A DNA stretch of 15,599 nt, taken from positions 1 to 15,599 of the forward strand of contig DATHDF010000040.1 of the NCBI GenBank assembly GCA_035319185.1. The letters are read 5' to 3'. Of the stretch, positions 13,729-15,599 are shown piece after piece; the stretch's first letter is position 1, and every line of letters begins with the position of its first letter. The notes under the pieces were generated by a model, which was not told the origin of the DNA, made no database searches, and saw nothing but the letters and a program-made list of their open reading frames with translations. The stretch is from Fen-1308 sp035319185 (GTDB taxonomy: Bacteria; Nitrospirota; Thermodesulfovibrionia; Thermodesulfovibrionales; Dissulfurispiraceae). The translations under genes and the position numbers were made by a program.

Positions 13729-14535
13729 ATGATAACGAATGATTTCCTCGATGCCGCAATAGAGGCTGCTCGACAGGCAGGGGAGTTCATAGCTGCCAAT
13801 CGTGGGACATTAAACGCAGGCGACATAACCCTTAAACAGGCATTCGACTTCGTCACGCGCGTCGACACCGAATCCGAAAAGATCATCGTCAATGGCATAA
13901 AAAGAAGGTACCCGGACCACCATTTCCTCGCGGAGGAATCACACCGCGAAATGGAAACAGATGGCTACCGCTGGATAATCGACCCTCTCGACGGTACTAC
14001 AAATTACATCCACAGCTTTCCGATGTCCGCTGTTTCGATAGCCCTTCAATACAAAAAAGAACTTGTCATCGGCGTTGTCTACGATCCTCTCAGAAGAGAA
14101 CTGTTCGCAGCTGGCAAGGGACAGGGGGCCTTCGCCGAAGGAAAGAAATTAACTGTATCTCCTCTGACGGACATGAAGAACGCCCTGATTGCCACAGGAT
14201 TTCCGTTCAAGAGAAGGGAAATGACTGACCGTTATCTCGCACTGTTTAAAAGCATATTTCATGAGGTCGGCGACATACGAAGGGCAGGCTCTGCCGCCCT
14301 GGACCTTTCTTACGTGGCCTGCGGTCGGCTGGACGGGTTTTTCGAGATAGGGTTAGCCCCATGGGATTGCGCGGCAGCGGCGCTGATGATCACAGAGGCC
14401 GGCGGCTTCATCACCGATTTCAGCGGCGGCAACGATTTCCTGTCTACAGGGAATATTGTGGCGGGCAGTGCCTTGACCCACCCAATACTGCTAGGAAAGG
14501 TCAAAGATGCCTTCGCCGGCATTATCGACAGGTAG
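13729..14535 (+). CDS. suhB: Inositol-1-monophosphatase family phosphatase (SuhB-like)
   Basis: 268 aa, normal length. This Mg2+-dependent, Li+-sensitive family hydrolyses inositol-1-phosphate and, in some members, fructose-1,6-bisphosphate, histidinol phosphate or PAP. Metal-site residues are Glu69 and Glu70 (FLAEES), Asp85 and Asp88 in WIIDPLDGTTN, and Asp213 in APWDCAAAALMITEAGG. The ATG at 13729 matches the usual N-terminus (FLDAAIEAARQAGEF), though only a weak ribosome site lies upstream. An ATG four bases earlier is out of frame and closes after five codons. It is 28 nt after the methyltransferase gene and last in the operon. Substrate is inferred from the family only. Confidence 0.93.
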   Translation: MITNDFLDAAIEAARQAGEFIAANRGTLNAGDITLKQAFDFVTRVDTESEKIIVNGIKRRYPDHHFLAEESHREMETDGYRWIIDPLDGTTNYIHSFPMSAVSIALQYKKELVIGVVYDPLRRELFAAGKGQGAFAEGKKLTVSPLTDMKNALIATGFPFKRREMTDRYLALFKSIFHEVGDIRRAGSAALDLSYVACGRLDGFFEIGLAPWDCAAAALMITEAGGFITDFSGGNDFLSTGNIVAGSALTHPILLGKVKDAFAGIIDR

Positions 14536-14560
14536 CCTTTAGGTCCGCGTCAGGCCTACT

Positions 14561-14592
14561 ATTAAGAATAATTAATGATTTCTTAATTTTTT
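14561..14592 (+). terminator. Possible weak terminator after suhB-like gene
   Basis: ATTAAGAA (14561-14568) and TTCTTAAT (14580-14587) form a perfect 8-bp inverted repeat with an 11-nt loop. A run of six T follows, overlapping the arm end (14587-14592). The stem has only one G-C pair per arm, so it would be a weak intrinsic terminator. It may instead act as an AT-rich promoter-proximal element. A second TTCTTAAT follows at 14591-14598. Confidence 0.35.
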
Positions 14593-14623
14593 CTTAATAT
14601 TTTCGTTTTATTATATCTCGTAT

Positions 14624-14637
14624 TGATTGAATAATCA
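14624..14637. promoter_or_regulatory. Short palindrome upstream of Crp/Fnr gene, possible operator
   Basis: TGATTGAATAATCA is a perfect inverted repeat of TGATT and AATCA around four bases. It resembles, but does not equal, FNR (TTGAT-N4-ATCAA) or CRP (TGTGA-N6-TCACA) sites, since its TTGAT and ATCAG halves are six apart. It could be an autoregulatory site for the downstream regulator. Evidence is only its symmetry and position. Confidence 0.25.
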
Positions 14638-14779
14638 GTTTTATTATCAAATAGTTAGTAATCTTAAACGACACTTTGGCTCTTTTCTTGTCGGTTATTG
14701 AGCGCGAATCAAATCGATTTCTCAGGATCTTGAGCAGGCCTTCGGCAGAGTCAATGATTTTCATAACTGGAGGTAACGG

Positions 14780-15508
14780 ATGAATATCCCCCCTGATTTA
14801 TATGGAGCGTTTGGAAAGGTGCAGATGTTCTCATCGCTGAATATAAAAGAGATCGGGGAGATTGTTGCCAAGGTATCAATCAAGGACTATCAGAAAGACG
14901 ACGTGATATTGTGGGAGGGAGATGCCAATCCGCACATGTATCTGGTTTTGTCGGGACGCGTCAAAGTCGTCCAGGCTATAGAAGACGGCAGGGAGCTTAT
15001 CAGGGCTATTCATGAGTCCGGTGATTTATTCGGCGAACTATCGTTGATGGACTCGGTCACTTCACCCGCCGAGGTTGTAGCCATGGATCGCACATCGGTC
15101 GCAATTATTGACAGGGAAAATTTCCTCAAGATCATCCATACGCACCATAAAGTTCTCAATAATTTGATACAGATGTTCTGCACAAGGCTTCGTAATCTGT
15201 GGGAAAGAGCGCAGATCATCAATTTCAAGAGCCCGGAACAAAGGCTGAATCTGCTTTTTCACCAGTTGTCGGCCGATTACGGAGAACAGATTGAGGAAGG
15301 GACTTTATTGAATATAAGACTGACGCACCAGACACTGGCTTCGATGACGGGCCTTTGCCGCGAGACAGTGACGCGAGCCCTTGATGCGTTAAAACGAGAC
15401 AAATACATCAAAATACATAAAGGAGACAAGAAGGTTATTTTGCTACCGGCGTTCCTTAAATGCCGCTCAGCTCTCGGCGTCCAGATGCCGCACGCATGCC
15501 AAAATTGA
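14780..15508 (+). CDS. Crp/Fnr-family transcriptional regulator
   Basis: 242 aa. A cyclic-nucleotide-binding-type beta-barrel (about 15-125) is followed by the dimer helix (about 126-150) and a Crp-type winged helix (about 150-225). The recognition helix CRETVTRALDAL has Arg194, Glu195 and Arg199 at the positions that read TGTGA in E. coli CRP. The pocket FGELSLMDSVTSPAEVVA has Ser95 where cAMP-binding members carry Arg, so cAMP binding is unlikely. No N-terminal FNR cysteine cluster exists, so it is not an FNR-type oxygen sensor. A Cys-containing tail (CRSALGVQMPHACQN) extends past the wing. GGAGGT five nt before the ATG fixes the start. It appears to be transcribed separately from the upstream operon. 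Confidence 0.93.
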   Translation: MNIPPDLYGAFGKVQMFSSLNIKEIGEIVAKVSIKDYQKDDVILWEGDANPHMYLVLSGRVKVVQAIEDGRELIRAIHESGDLFGELSLMDSVTSPAEVVAMDRTSVAIIDRENFLKIIHTHHKVLNNLIQMFCTRLRNLWERAQIINFKSPEQRLNLLFHQLSADYGEQIEEGTLLNIRLTHQTLASMTGLCRETVTRALDALKRDKYIKIHKGDKKVILLPAFLKCRSALGVQMPHACQN

Positions 15509-15524
15509 TCTATTGTGCGCCCTA

Positions 15525-15539
15525 ATTGTTCGATACAAT
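15525..15539. repeat. Small inverted repeat downstream of Crp/Fnr gene
   Basis: ATTGT-TCGAT-ACAAT is a 5-bp inverted repeat lying 17 nt after the stop codon. No T-run follows, so a terminator is not supported. TACAAT within it could be a -10 for a gene beyond the window. The rest of 15509-15599 shows nothing recognisable. Confidence 0.2.
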
Positions 15540-15599
15540 GGTACGATAGCCAAGAATATCGCCCATCGGCGCTGAGACCCTGCGGGCTGCTATTCCCTC

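Larger units (their letters stand above)
14536..14779 (+). other. 244-nt AT-rich intergenic region
   Basis: No gene is seen. The first part holds a GC-containing imperfect inverted repeat (TAGCCT with AGGCCTA, 14533-14556) and then an AT-only terminator-like hairpin. The second part holds a short palindrome and presumably the promoter of the Crp/Fnr gene. No clear consensus -10 was found; a weak pairing is TTGATT (14623-14628) with TATCAA 16 bp downstream. Confidence 0.5.

Overview
The window is a dense bacterial chromosomal segment of roughly 50% GC, judged by eye. It holds 15 protein genes, one cut by the window edge. No tRNA, rRNA, CRISPR, insertion sequence or phage gene was seen. An Rnf complex, a single-domain CheY-like regulator paired with a GAF/PAS kinase, a glgA-type glycogen pathway and a Crp/Fnr regulator together suggest a free-living, Gram-negative-type anaerobe or facultative anaerobe. 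From remembered protein style I would guess Nitrospirota or Desulfobacterota. That is inference; no marker gene here proves it.

Left part, all on the minus strand. Positions 1-3221 carry rnfC-rnfD-rnfG-rnfE with 4-17 nt overlaps. This is the C-D-G-E order of the rnfCDGEAB type, so rnfA and rnfB are expected just beyond position 1. The Rnf complex couples ferredoxin:NAD+ electron transfer to an ion gradient. Upstream lies a 438-nt non-coding stretch (3222-3659). It has two tandem extended -10 promoters at its far end, a riboswitch-like folded element (3289-3380) and a short 9-nt-period repeat. Next come pcm and surE (overlapping), a short histone-deacetylase-like amidohydrolase, and an RNase Z-like metallo-beta-lactamase-fold hydrolase (3660-6853). 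pcm and surE are classical protein-repair and stationary-phase survival partners.

A 73-nt divergent region (6854-6926) separates this from the plus-strand genes. It is centred on a perfect 14-bp palindrome that puts a consensus TATAAT on both strands.

Right part, all on the plus strand. galT, glgA, a 890-aa hybrid-sensing histidine kinase, a stand-alone receiver protein, an RlmD/TrmA-type m5U methyltransferase and an inositol-monophosphatase-family enzyme run from 6927 to 14535 with little or no spacing. They look like one operon joining sugar-nucleotide and glycogen metabolism to a two-component system. After a 244-nt AT-rich gap comes a separately transcribed Crp/Fnr-family regulator (14780-15508). 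It keeps the CRP-type DNA-reading residues but lacks the phosphate-binding arginine of cAMP receptors.

Most protein assignments are secure from motifs. The less ordinary material is regulatory: near-leaderless starts for surE and the MBL-fold gene, back-to-back overlapping promoters, a structured rnf leader, and the overlap of the receiver gene with a TTG-started methyltransferase gene at an A7 tract.
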